Below, piece by piece: positions 7,274 to 15,960 of a stretch of DNA of 64,000 nucleotides; within the stretch, counting starts at the first letter, position 1, and each line of letters starts with the position of its first letter. The DNA is taken from NCBI GenBank assembly GCA_046292445.1, contig JBKBQT010000008.1, forward strand, positions 62,001 through 126,000, given 5' to 3'. The position numbers were made by a program, and so were the translations under genes. The notes under the pieces were generated by a model. The model made no database searches, was not told where the DNA came from, and saw only the letters and a program-made list of their open reading frames with translations. The stretch is from CALIZF01 sp046292445. GTDB lineage: Bacteria; Pseudomonadota; Alphaproteobacteria; Rhodobacterales; Rhodobacteraceae.

Positions 7274-8949
7274 CGCCGCCCGACAGCTGCGACTACCTGA
7301 TCGTCGGCGGCGGCACCGCGGGCTGCGTCCTGGCCGCGCGTCTGGCCGAAGACCCGGCGATCCGTGTCGTGCTGGTCGAGGCGGGCGGCGACGGCCGCGG
7401 TCTGTTCATCGACATGCCGGCGGGCAACGGATTCCTGTTCGGCAACCCGCGCCACGACTGGTGCCTGCAGAGCGTGCCGCAGCCGCATCTGGGCGGCCGG
7501 CGCATCCACTATCCGCGTGGGCGCGGGCTCGGCGGCTCGTCGCTCATCAACGGGATGATCCATGTGCGCGGCCATCCGGGCGACTTTGACCGCTGGCAGG
7601 CCGGCGGGATCGACGGCTGGTCCTTCGGCGCGGTGCTGCCCTATTATCGCCGGTGCGAGGATGCGCCGCACCGAAACGGTGTCTACCATGGCCGCGGCGG
7701 GCCGCTGCGCCTCGGCCCCGCGGCCAATTTCGACGTGCTCAACGCCTGCTTCGTCGAGGCCGCCGTCACCGCGGGCATCCCGCGGACCGAGGATTTCAAC
7801 GGTCCCTGTCCGGCCGGGGTCGGCCGGTTCGATGTCGCGGTGTCGGCCGGGCGGCGGATGTCGGCGCGCCGGGCCTACCTGCGCCGTCCGCCCGCCAACC
7901 TCGCACTGCTGACCCGGACCTGCGCGCGGCGGCTGGTGTTCGAGGGACGGCAGGCGACCGGGCTGGTGATAGCGGGGCCGGACGGCGCGACGCGCACCCT
8001 GCACGCGGCGCGCGGGGTGATCCTCTGCCTCGGCGCCTTCGGCTCGCCGCATCTGCTGATGCGCTCGGGCATCGGGCCGGCGGCGCATCTGCGCGCGATG
8101 GGCATCGCGGTGCTTCACGACTTGCCCGGCGTCGGATCGGCGCTGTTCGACCACCCCAACCTGCCGCTCCGCTTCGGCCTGCGCGATCCGGCGCTGTCCT
8201 TCGCGCGGTTCCAGCGGCTGGACCGGACGCTCGGGATGGGCTTGCGCTACCTTCTGGGCCGCCGCGGCCCGGCCGCCGCACCGTTCTGGAGCAGCGGCCT
8301 CTTCCACGGCCGCGCGGCCGGCGGTCTGCCCGACCTCGAGGTGTTCTTCACGCCCATGGCAACGCAGGAAGCGCCGCGCGACGGCGCCGGTCCCGGCCGA
8401 TCGGGCGGCCTTGGCGCGCAGATCATCGCGCGGGGCAGACGGGCGCTGCCGGGCGTGCAGTTCGACGTCAACCTCCTTCGCCCCGCCAGCCGCGGCACGG
8501 TGCGGCTCGCGCAAGACCCCGACGCGCCGCCGCTGATCGATCCGGCGCTCTGCCGCGAGACGGCCGATATCGACGCGCTCGCGGCCGGGCGCGCGCTCGT
8601 CCGCCGGCTGGTCGCGCAGCCGGCCCTTGCCGCGGTGCTGACCGGCCCCATCGCGGGCGACGGCACGCCGCTGGCCGCGGACGAGGATATCCGTGCCGCC
8701 GTCACCACCGGCCACCATCCGGTGTCAACCTGCCGGATCGGCGCCGATGGCGATGCCGGCGCCGTGCTCGACGCCGCGTTCCGGCTGCGTGGGGTCGCGG
8801 GGCTGCGCGTCGTCGATGCCTCGGCCTTTCCCGACCAGATCAGCGCCAATCCGACCGCTACCGTCGTCATGATGGCCGAACGCGCCGCCGACATGATTGC
8901 CGGCCGGCCCGCACCCCCGCCCGATGACCCGCGGCGGGCCGGAGCGTGA
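7270..8949 (+). CDS. GMC-family FAD-dependent oxidoreductase (choline dehydrogenase-like)
   Basis: A 559-residue flavoprotein of the glucose-methanol-choline family. The FAD-binding motif YLIVGGGTAGCVLAARLAED is at the N-terminus, followed by the GMC signature RGRGLGGSSLINGMIHVRG and the second signature GAFGSPHLLMRSGIGP. Near the C-terminus are the catalytic His/Asn elements HHPVSTCRIG and ISANPTATVVMMAERAADMI. Start GTG 7270 overlaps the TGA of the LeuB-like gene, indicating coupled translation. It probably oxidises a primary alcohol to an aldehyde that the aldehyde dehydrogenase 100 bases downstream could take further; the substrate is not known. Confidence 0.92.
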   Translation: MTPPDSCDYLIVGGGTAGCVLAARLAEDPAIRVVLVEAGGDGRGLFIDMPAGNGFLFGNPRHDWCLQSVPQPHLGGRRIHYPRGRGLGGSSLINGMIHVRGHPGDFDRWQAGGIDGWSFGAVLPYYRRCEDAPHRNGVYHGRGGPLRLGPAANFDVLNACFVEAAVTAGIPRTEDFNGPCPAGVGRFDVAVSAGRRMSARRAYLRRPPANLALLTRTCARRLVFEGRQATGLVIAGPDGATRTLHAARGVILCLGAFGSPHLLMRSGIGPAAHLRAMGIAVLHDLPGVGSALFDHPNLPLRFGLRDPALSFARFQRLDRTLGMGLRYLLGRRGPAAAPFWSSGLFHGRAAGGLPDLEVFFTPMATQEAPRDGAGPGRSGGLGAQIIARGRRALPGVQFDVNLLRPASRGTVRLAQDPDAPPLIDPALCRETADIDALAAGRALVRRLVAQPALAAVLTGPIAGDGTPLAADEDIRAAVTTGHHPVSTCRIGADGDAGAVLDAAFRLRGVAGLRVVDASAFPDQISANPTATVVMMAERAADMIAGRPAPPPDDPRRAGA

Positions 8950-9049
8950 GGGAGGCAAAGCCACAGCGGCGGCGCGGCGGCGGACCCGGATGCTGGCATG
9001 CGGCGGCCGTGCATGGTGACATGGCGCGCGGGCAGGGTGGAGGGACGAG

Positions 9050-10513
9050 ATGACGGACCAAGGATATTTTGCCGGTGGCGCCTGGCATCGGCCGGACGGC
9101 GGCGCCTGGCTCGACAGCATCGATCCCGCGACGGGCGCGGTCTGGGCGCGCATCCCGCGTTGCGGCGCAGCAGACGTGGACCGGGCGGTCGGTGCGGCGG
9201 CGGCCTGCTTCGCCTCGCCGGCGTGGCAGCGGACGACCGGCGCCGGCCGCGCGCGCCTTCTGCACCGGATGGCCGATGCTCTAGTCGCGGGCGCCCCGCG
9301 CCTCGCCGAGATCGAGACGCGCGACAACGGCAAGCGCCACCGCGACATCCTCGGCGCGCTCACCGGCAACCTGCCCGATACGCTGCGCTACTACGCGGGC
9401 CTCGCCGAAGCGATCGAGGGGCGGGCCATCCCGGTCGATGTGCCCGATATGCTCAACTACACCCGCCCGGTGCCCTTCGGCGTTGCGGCCTGCATCACCG
9501 CCTGGAACTCGCCCCTCCTGATCGCGGTGTGGAAGATCGCGCCGGCCATCGCGGCGGGCAACACGGTGGTGCTCAAGCCATCCGAACATGCCTCGGTCTC
9601 GACCCTCGCGCTGGCGGGGGTGCTGGAGGGGGCCGACCTGCCGCCCGGCCTTGTCAACGTGGTCACGGGGCTGGGGGACGAGGCGGGGCAGGCGCTGGTG
9701 GAGCACCCGGGCGTGGGCATCGTCAGCTTTACGGGCGGCCTTGCCGGCGGGCGGGCGGTCGCGGCCGCGGCGGCGCGCGGACCCAAGCCCGTGATCCTCG
9801 AACTCGGCGGCAAGTCGCCGCAGGTCGTGCTCGACGATGCCGACCTCGACCTTGCCGCGGCCGGTATCGTCGGCGGCATCTTCCCGCCCGCGGGGCAGAG
9901 CTGCATCGCCGGCGCGCGGGTGATCGTGCACCGCAGCGTGCATGACGCGCTTGTCGCGCGGCTCGTGGCGCTGGTGGAGGGCGTGCGCCCCGGCCCGCCG
10001 ATGGATGCGGCAACCCGGATGGCCCCGATCGCCAACCGCCCGCATCTCGATCGCGTGCGCGTCGCGATCGATGCGGCCCGCCGCGACGGGGCGAGGCTCG
10101 TCGCGGGCGGCGGGGCCTTGGATGGGCCGGGCTATGCCGTCGCCCCGACCATCTTCACCAACGTGCGCCCCGACAGCGCATTGGCGCGCGACGAGGTCTT
10201 CGGCCCCGTGCTCGCCGTGCTGGCGGTCGATGACGACGCGGCCGCGCTCGCCATGGCCAACGATGGCGAGCATGGCCTCGCCGCCGGGGTCTGGAGCCGC
10301 GATACCGCCCGTGCCATGCGGCTTGCAGACCGGATCGCGGCGGGGACGGTGTATGTGAACACCTATTTCCACGCCGCGCCGCAATCGCCGGTGGGCGGGA
10401 TGAAGCGGTCGGGCTACGGGCGCGAGAACGGGATCGAGGGGCTGCGCGCCTATCAGCAGACCCGGTCGGTCTGGGTCGCCCTGGACCCCGTTCCAGCCGA
10501 CCCCTTCGCCTGA
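9050..10513 (+). CDS. NAD(P)-dependent aldehyde dehydrogenase
   Basis: A 487-residue aldehyde dehydrogenase of typical length. Visible are the active-site Glu region (VILELGGKSPQVVLDDADLD), the catalytic Cys in PPAGQSCIAGARV, the substrate/cofactor segment GVAACITAWNSPLL, and EVFGPVLAV near the C-terminus. It oxidises an aldehyde to the acid. The position between a GMC oxidoreductase and an enolase-superfamily gene suggests alcohol to aldehyde to acid conversion in one catabolic pathway. Start ATG 9050 follows GGAGGGACGAG, a good ribosome binding site. Substrate unknown. Confidence 0.93.
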   Translation: MTDQGYFAGGAWHRPDGGAWLDSIDPATGAVWARIPRCGAADVDRAVGAAAACFASPAWQRTTGAGRARLLHRMADALVAGAPRLAEIETRDNGKRHRDILGALTGNLPDTLRYYAGLAEAIEGRAIPVDVPDMLNYTRPVPFGVAACITAWNSPLLIAVWKIAPAIAAGNTVVLKPSEHASVSTLALAGVLEGADLPPGLVNVVTGLGDEAGQALVEHPGVGIVSFTGGLAGGRAVAAAAARGPKPVILELGGKSPQVVLDDADLDLAAAGIVGGIFPPAGQSCIAGARVIVHRSVHDALVARLVALVEGVRPGPPMDAATRMAPIANRPHLDRVRVAIDAARRDGARLVAGGGALDGPGYAVAPTIFTNVRPDSALARDEVFGPVLAVLAVDDDAAALAMANDGEHGLAAGVWSRDTARAMRLADRIAAGTVYVNTYFHAAPQSPVGGMKRSGYGRENGIEGLRAYQQTRSVWVALDPVPADPFA

Positions 10514-10558
10514 ACACCGCCGCCGACCCGGCCCGAACGGAATGGGAGATCGCCCGCC

Positions 10559-11797
10559 ATGCGCCTGAAAGATCTTGAAATCTTCGTCGTCGCCCCGCCC
10601 CCGCCCGGCTGGGGCGGCCGCTACTGGATCTTCGTCAAGCTGACGACGGATGACGGCATCACCGGCTGGGGCGAGGTCTATGCCGCCAGCGTCGGCCCCG
10701 ATGCGATGCGCGCGGTCATCGACGATGTGTTCAGCCGGCACATGCAGGGCGAGAGCCCCGAGAACATCGAGATGATGTATCGGCGCGCCTATTCATCGGG
10801 TTTCACGCAGCGGCCCGACCTGACCGTGATTGGCGCCTTTTCGGGGCTGGAGATCGCCTGCTGGGACATTCTGGGCAAGGCGCGGGGGCGGCCGGTCTGG
10901 GCGCTTCTGGGCGGGCTGATGAACGAACGGCTGCGCAGCTACACCTATCTCTATCCCGAGCCGGGACAGGACGAGGACAATTTCTGGTTCGACCCCGACG
11001 CGGCGGCCGAAGCGGCGGCGGCCTGTGTCGCGCGGGGCTTCACGGCCGTCAAGTTCGACCCCGCCGGCCCCTATACGCTGCGCGGCGGACATCAGCCGGC
11101 CATGTCCGACATCGCGCGGTCGGTCGCCTTCTGCCGCGCGATCCGGGCGGCGGTGGGCGACCGGGCGGACCTGCTGTTCGGCACGCACGGCCAGTTCTCG
11201 ACCCCGGGTGCGATCCGGCTGGGCCGCGCGCTCGAACCCTACGATCCGCTTTGGTATGAGGAACCGGTGCCGCCCGACATGCTGCCCGAATTCGCCGAGG
11301 TCGCGCGCCATGTCCGGGTGCCGCTGGCCACGGGCGAGAGGCTCACGACGCGGGCCGAGTTCGGCACGCTTCTGCGCCTCGGCGGCGTGCGCATCCTGCA
11401 ACCGGCGCTCGGCCGGGCGGGAGGGATCTGGGAGGGGCGCAAGATCGCAGCCATGGCCGAGGTCTATGGCGCCGAGATGGCCCCCCATCTCTATGCCGGG
11501 CCGATCGAATGGGCGGCCAACATCCAGCTTGCGGCCGCGATCCCCAACCTGCTGCTGGTCGAGACGATCCAGACCGGCGGGGCCTTTCACCGTGCCCTCA
11601 TCCGCGACACGATCCGGTGGGAGGACGGGTTCATCGAGACGCCGCAGGCGCCCGGCCTCGGCATCGACGTGGACGAAGCGCTGATCCGCGCCAATCCCTA
11701 TACCGGCAGCCGGCTGCACCTCGAGATGCAGGAAGCGCCCTGCGACTGGCGCCATGGCAACCGGTTCGCCGGCGGGGCGCCTGCACGCAAGGCGTGA
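10559..11797 (+). CDS. Mandelate racemase/enolase-superfamily sugar-acid dehydratase-like protein
   Basis: A 412-residue protein with the two-domain plan of the enolase superfamily: an N-terminal capping domain (VKLTTDDGITGWGEVY) and a barrel. The probable ligand-bearing strand ends are WYEEPVPPD and ATGERLTT; the C-terminal APHLYAGPIEW is also typical. Where many family members have an Asp as first metal ligand (DxNG or DFHG), this protein has LFGTHGQFS. That suggests a particular subgroup related to galactonate/mannonate-type dehydratases. It closes the catabolic run, 45 bases after the aldehyde dehydrogenase. A dehydratase for a sugar acid is the best guess; the substrate is unassigned. 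Confidence 0.85.
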   Translation: MRLKDLEIFVVAPPPPGWGGRYWIFVKLTTDDGITGWGEVYAASVGPDAMRAVIDDVFSRHMQGESPENIEMMYRRAYSSGFTQRPDLTVIGAFSGLEIACWDILGKARGRPVWALLGGLMNERLRSYTYLYPEPGQDEDNFWFDPDAAAEAAAACVARGFTAVKFDPAGPYTLRGGHQPAMSDIARSVAFCRAIRAAVGDRADLLFGTHGQFSTPGAIRLGRALEPYDPLWYEEPVPPDMLPEFAEVARHVRVPLATGERLTTRAEFGTLLRLGGVRILQPALGRAGGIWEGRKIAAMAEVYGAEMAPHLYAGPIEWAANIQLAAAIPNLLLVETIQTGGAFHRALIRDTIRWEDGFIETPQAPGLGIDVDEALIRANPYTGSRLHLEMQEAPCDWRHGNRFAGGAPARKA

Positions 11798-11830
11798 CGC
11801 GGCGGGGTGCGATGTGTGCTGCGGCGGGCG

Positions 11831-12436
11831 TCAGCCCGGCGGCCTGCGCCGGAACACCGCCATCTGGCTCGCCCCGCCGAGGTCGGGGTGCCGCCCGCCG
11901 ATGTCGGCATAGGACGCGTCATAGCCATGCCGACCCGCCACCCCCGCGCCCCAGCGCCGGAACCGCGCCCGGCCCCATTCGAACCGGTGTCCGGGGTGGC
12001 GAAAGCGCGCCGGCGGCACCCCGAGGAGCGGGTTGAACTCGGCATTCGGGGTGGTGACGATCACCGTCCCCGGGCGCATCGCCTCAAAGACGGCCGTTTC
12101 CAGGCGCGACAGATGCGCAGGGTCGAGATGCTCGATCACCTCGACAAGCGCCGCGCAATCGAACCCGGCCAGCGCCGCGCCGGCCTCGGTGACCGAGCGC
12201 TCGACCAGGTCGATCGCTGCGCCGCGCCGATCGGTATCCGCGAGCCGCGCCCTGAGCCGGTCGAGCGCGGGGCGCGACAGGTCGATCCCGACGATGCGCG
12301 CGATCCCCGGCTCGTCCGCAAGGCGCAGAACCAGATCGCCGTCGCCGCATCCGAGGTCGAGCACCCGGCGCGCCCCGCAGCCGCGGATGACCGCAACCAC
12401 CGCACCCAGCCGTTCGTCATGCAGCCATGATGCCAC
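11831..12436 (-). CDS. Hen1-like 3'-terminal RNA 2'-O-methyltransferase (stand-alone catalytic domain)
   Basis: A 201-residue SAM-dependent methyltransferase. The SAM site VLDLGCGDGDL is near residue 25. The rest carries Hen1 family signatures: VEVIEHLDPAHL (E-x-x-E-H metal ligands), VIVTTPNAEFN, and RHPGHRFEW with the third metal ligand His, followed by RWGAGVAGRHGYDA and the DIGG end motif. Hen1 enzymes 2'-O-methylate RNA 3' ends. Characterised bacterial Hen1 is encoded with Pnkp in an RNA-repair cassette and has an extra N-terminal domain; here only the catalytic domain exists and no pnkp is nearby. It converges with the enolase-superfamily gene. The actual RNA substrate is unknown. Confidence 0.8.
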   Translation of the reverse strand: MASWLHDERLGAVVAVIRGCGARRVLDLGCGDGDLVLRLADEPGIARIVGIDLSRPALDRLRARLADTDRRGAAIDLVERSVTEAGAALAGFDCAALVEVIEHLDPAHLSRLETAVFEAMRPGTVIVTTPNAEFNPLLGVPPARFRHPGHRFEWGRARFRRWGAGVAGRHGYDASYADIGGRHPDLGGASQMAVFRRRPPG

Positions 12437-12496
12437 GCCCGATCCCCCGGCCTGCGCGGCCCGGCCGCAAGGCGGCGTCCCGCTGGTTCTGCGCCT

Positions 12497-12715
12497 TCAG
12501 GCGGCGCGCCCGTCCGCAAGGCCGAGCGCCGCCGCCGCGCTTTCGTGAACATAGCGCTTGTCGCAATAGCCGCAGTCGATCCAGCCGCGATCCTCGGGGA
12601 TGACCAGCCAGACGCGCGGGTGCCCCAGCGCGCCGATACCGCCGTCGCAAGCGACCTTCCAGCGGCGCACGACCTCGGTCTCGGGGGCGGGGTGGGGCGG
12701 GACTTGGTTGGTCAT
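12497..12715 (-). CDS. CHCC-type zinc-finger domain protein
   Basis: A small 72-residue protein with a C-x8-H...C-x2-C pattern: VACDGGIGALGHPRVWLVI, then WIDCGYCDKRYV. This matches the zf-CHCC domain shared with the NDUFS6 (13-kDa) accessory subunit of respiratory complex I. Start ATG 12715 was chosen over the longer frame because MTNQVPPHP begins the conserved part. It lies 60 bases upstream of the Hen1-like gene on the same strand, so the two may be co-transcribed. A complex I-related role is inferred from the family. Confidence 0.85.
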   Translation of the reverse strand: MTNQVPPHPAPETEVVRRWKVACDGGIGALGHPRVWLVIPEDRGWIDCGYCDKRYVHESAAAALGLADGRAA

Positions 12716-12806
12716 GGTCGCGGTCCTTGAAGGGCGGGCGCAGGATAGCGGATCGGCGTGGCAAGGCAAGGCGGCGTGGGGGCCGCTTCCCCGGCCGACC
12801 GGCCGG

Positions 12807-14255
12807 CTATTCCGCCGCCTCGGCCGCCCAGCCGGAGATCGACTTGACCTCCATGAACTCCTCCAGCCCCCAGGTGCCGCCCTCGCGGGCGCGGCCCGAC
12901 AGGCCGACGCCGCCGAACGGGGCGCCGGCGCCGCGCGACATCCCGTTCATCTCGACCATCCCCGACCGCAGCCGCCGCGCCAGCCGGTTGCGCCGCGCGC
13001 CGTCGGCAGTCTGGACATAGTTGGTCAGCCCGTAGGGCGTATCGTTGGCAATCGCCAGCGCCTCGTCCTCGGTGTCGAAGGGGATCATGGCGAGCACCGG
13101 GCCAAAGATTTCCTCGCGCTCGATGGTCATGCCCGGCTTGACGTCGGCAAAGACGGTCGGCTTGACGAAGAACCCGCGGTTGAGGTGCTCGGGCCGCCCC
13201 GGCCCGCCGGCGACCAGCCGCGCGCCCTCGGCGATGCCGATCTCGATATAGCGCTGGATCTGCTCCCACTGGCGCTTGTTGACCACCGGGCCAAGGTGCC
13301 GGCCGGGCTCGGACGCCGGGCCGACCCGGGTCGCTTCGGCCAGCTCGCGCGCGATCTCCACCGCCTGATCGTAGATCGGCCGCTCCACCAGCATCCGCGA
13401 GGGCGCGTTGCACGACTGTCCGGTGTTCTCGAACATGTGCCGCACGCCGCGCTTGACCGCCTTGTCGTCGGCATCGGCAAAGATCAGGTTCGCGCCCTTG
13501 CCGCCGAGTTCCAGCGTCACGCGCTTGAGCGTCTCGGCCGCCGCCGCCGTGATCGCCCGCCCGGCGCGGGTGGAGCCGGTGAAGCTGATCATCTGCACGT
13601 CCGGGTGGCGCGACAACTGGCTGCCGACCCCCGCGCCGTCGCCGTTCACGAGGTTGAACACCCCGGGCGGCACGCCCGCGTCATGCACCATCTGCGCGAA
13701 GAGGAGCGAGGACAGCGGCGCCTCCTCGCTCGGCTTGAGCACCATCGTGCAGCCCGCCAAGAGCGCCGCCGGCACCTTGAGCGCGACCTGGTTCATCGGC
13801 CAGTTCCACGGCGTGATGAGGCCGACGACCCCGATCGGCTCGTGCGCGATCATCGCGCCCGGGGTGCCGTCGCCCAGCGGGCGCAAAAGCTGCATCGACT
13901 TGAAGGCGGTGATGAAATTGCGGATGTGCCAGTTGCCCGACGGCGCCTGCTCCTTGCGGGCGAAGTCGATCGGCGCGCCCATCTCGAGGCTGATGGCCTG
14001 CGCCATCTCCTCCATCCGGTCCTCGTAGATGGCCAGCAGCCGCTCGACGGCCGCCAGCCGTTCGTTCGGGTCGGTTTCGGCCCACATCGGCCCGGCGGCC
14101 TTGGCGGCGGCGACGGCGGCATCGGTGTCGGCCTGTCCGCCGAGGCTGATGACGGCGCAGGGTTCCTCGGTCGAGGGGTCGATGACGTGATAATCGGTGC
14201 CCTGCCGCGCGGGGGCCCACTGGCCGCCGATGTAGAAGTCGCGTTTCTCGATCAT
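12807..14255 (-). CDS. Aldehyde dehydrogenase family protein
   Basis: A 482-residue aldehyde dehydrogenase. The Rossmann/active-site segments VGLITPWNWPMNQ and LKPSEEAPLSSLLFA are present, together with the catalytic Glu block VTLELGGKGANLIFADAD, the catalytic Cys in FENTGQSCNAPSRM, and EEIFGPVLAMIPF. Start ATG 14255 gives MIEKRDFYIGGQW, the usual beginning, preceded by GGGAGAA on the coding strand. It is followed by the small zinc-finger gene on the same strand with a 91-base gap. There is no neighbouring pathway context, so only a general NAD(P)-aldehyde oxidation role can be given. Confidence 0.93.
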   Translation of the reverse strand: MIEKRDFYIGGQWAPARQGTDYHVIDPSTEEPCAVISLGGQADTDAAVAAAKAAGPMWAETDPNERLAAVERLLAIYEDRMEEMAQAISLEMGAPIDFARKEQAPSGNWHIRNFITAFKSMQLLRPLGDGTPGAMIAHEPIGVVGLITPWNWPMNQVALKVPAALLAGCTMVLKPSEEAPLSSLLFAQMVHDAGVPPGVFNLVNGDGAGVGSQLSRHPDVQMISFTGSTRAGRAITAAAAETLKRVTLELGGKGANLIFADADDKAVKRGVRHMFENTGQSCNAPSRMLVERPIYDQAVEIARELAEATRVGPASEPGRHLGPVVNKRQWEQIQRYIEIGIAEGARLVAGGPGRPEHLNRGFFVKPTVFADVKPGMTIEREEIFGPVLAMIPFDTEDEALAIANDTPYGLTNYVQTADGARRNRLARRLRSGMVEMNGMSRGAGAPFGGVGLSGRAREGGTWGLEEFMEVKSISGWAAEAAE

Positions 14256-14424
14256 GGCCGGTTCTCCCATTTTGGCGCAGCGTGGCACCGGCGGGCGGGC
14301 GCCGCAAGCCCGGCCGTGCCGCGCCTTGCGCGGGGGCGAGACCGCGCCGGACAGCATGGGCATGTCACAGGTCGGTCATCGAGCGCGGGTAACCACCCGC
14401 CGGAAGTTTCGAAGAGGATACCCC

Positions 14425-15828
14425 ATGGGTCGCTCAATCCTGCTTGCCGGCACCGCCGTTCTTGCCCTCGCCCTCGCCCCCGAGGCGCGGGCCTGCTCGC
14501 TCAGCGCGCTTACCCTCACCTGCGTCGGGGCCAACGGGCCGCAGGCGAGCGCGCTGTCGGACCTGACCGTGACCATCGAGACGGGCGCCAGCGTCACCAA
14601 GCCCAACGAGACGCCGAACGCGCCGGCCCTGCTGCTGTCGGGCGACCGGGTGCGGGTGGACAACGCGGGCACGATCCTGGCCGAGCGGACGACGGGCGAC
14701 AATGCCAACGCCGGCATCCAGGGGACGGGCAGCAATCTGACCGTGGTCAACGCGGGCGCGATCACCAGCGCCAGCCGCGGCATCCATATCACCGGCGGCA
14801 CGGGCGGCTTTACCCTGACGAACGAAGCGGGCGCGACGATCACGGCCGTGCGCCAGGCGGTGCGCACGCTCAACGCACTCGCGCTGCCGAATTCGACCGT
14901 GACGAACCACGGCACGATCACCTCGACCGGCGACCGGGCGATCCAGCTTCGCGGGCCGGGGGCGCGCGTGTTCAACTATGGCGACCTCTTCGGCGGCGAC
15001 GAGGTGATCGAGGCGCGGCAGGGATTCACCCTCTACAACGAAGGCACCATCGTCGCCGCCCCGACCACGACCGATGCGGACGGGGTGCAGTTCGCGTCGG
15101 GCACGGTGGTCAACCACGGCCTGATCTCGGGCACCGACGACGGGATCGACGTGGACGAGGGGTCGATCTTCAATGGCGCCACCGGGATCATCCGCGCCCG
15201 CATGGGCGGCGCGGGGTCGGGGATCGATATCGACCCGTTCTACGAGCCGACCGATCCGGCCGACAACCGCCGGTCGGGCGATCTGTCGATCGTCAACGAG
15301 GGGTTGATCGAAGGGCCGCGCGCCATCGGGTCCGATGACCATGCGCAGAACCGCATCACCGTGACCAACCGCGGCACGCTGATGGGCGGCACCGGCACGG
15401 CCATCGCCTTTGCGCCGCTGCAGGGCGACAGCAGCGTGACGAACGAGATGAACGGGATCATCATCGGCGATGTGATCTTCGGTGCCGGCAACGATGTCTT
15501 CGGGCTCGCGGCGCTCGGGATGAATGCGGCGATCCGGGGCGTGATCGACGGCGGCGCCGGGCTCGATACCGTCCGGCTCGACTACAGCCTCGCCGACATC
15601 CTCGGCTTCGACGTGACCGGCAACCGGGTCGATCTGCTGCTGGCGCTGACCCCGCGGCAGACCTTTGACGCGACCTTCCTGAACTTCGAGGCCTGGTCGG
15701 TCGGCGGGATCGACTATACCACGGCCGAGCTGCGCGCCGCGCTCGCCCCGGTGCCGCTGCCGGCGGGGCTGCCTCTCATGGCGCTGGGCCTCGGCGGGCT
15801 CGCGCTCTTGCGCCGCCGCCGCGGTTGA
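14425..15828 (+). CDS. VPLPA-CTERM surface/secreted protein with beta-helix-like repeats
   Basis: A 467-residue exported protein. A signal peptide (MGRSILLAGTAVLALALAPE) is followed by a long region of imperfect beta-helix-type repeats built on phrases such as VNAGAI, VTNHGTI, NYGDLF, YNEGTI, VNHGLI, VNEGLIEG and VTNRGTL. The C-terminus is VPLPAG, a hydrophobic stretch and an RRRR tail: a VPLPA-CTERM sorting signal recognised in alphaproteobacteria by dedicated exosortases. No exosortase gene is in the window. The protein probably ends up surface-bound or in extracellular matrix; ligand unknown. RBS GAAGAGGA precedes ATG 14425, and a strong hairpin follows the stop. Confidence 0.85.
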   Translation: MGRSILLAGTAVLALALAPEARACSLSALTLTCVGANGPQASALSDLTVTIETGASVTKPNETPNAPALLLSGDRVRVDNAGTILAERTTGDNANAGIQGTGSNLTVVNAGAITSASRGIHITGGTGGFTLTNEAGATITAVRQAVRTLNALALPNSTVTNHGTITSTGDRAIQLRGPGARVFNYGDLFGGDEVIEARQGFTLYNEGTIVAAPTTTDADGVQFASGTVVNHGLISGTDDGIDVDEGSIFNGATGIIRARMGGAGSGIDIDPFYEPTDPADNRRSGDLSIVNEGLIEGPRAIGSDDHAQNRITVTNRGTLMGGTGTAIAFAPLQGDSSVTNEMNGIIIGDVIFGAGNDVFGLAALGMNAAIRGVIDGGAGLDTVRLDYSLADILGFDVTGNRVDLLLALTPRQTFDATFLNFEAWSVGGIDYTTAELRAALAPVPLPAGLPLMALGLGGLALLRRRRG

Positions 15829-15840
15829 GACCGCGCGGAC

Positions 15841-15879
15841 CCGGGGCGGGCCTGCACCGATGTCGCAGGCCCGCCCCGG
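15841..15879 (+). terminator. Hairpin terminator-like structure after the VPLPA-CTERM gene
   Basis: A perfect 15-base inverted repeat (arms 15841-15855 and 15865-15879, CCGGGGCGGGCCTGC) with a 9-base loop, beginning 12 bases after the stop codon. It lacks a long T run (followed by GTGTTGC), so it may act as a weak intrinsic terminator or as an mRNA 3' end stabiliser. Confidence 0.6.
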
Positions 15880-15960
15880 GTGTTGCATCTCGCGCGAGCA
15901 TCCCGATTTGAAGAAGGCGCCGCGACACGCGCGGCGGCATGCCGACAGGAGACTTCGCCC

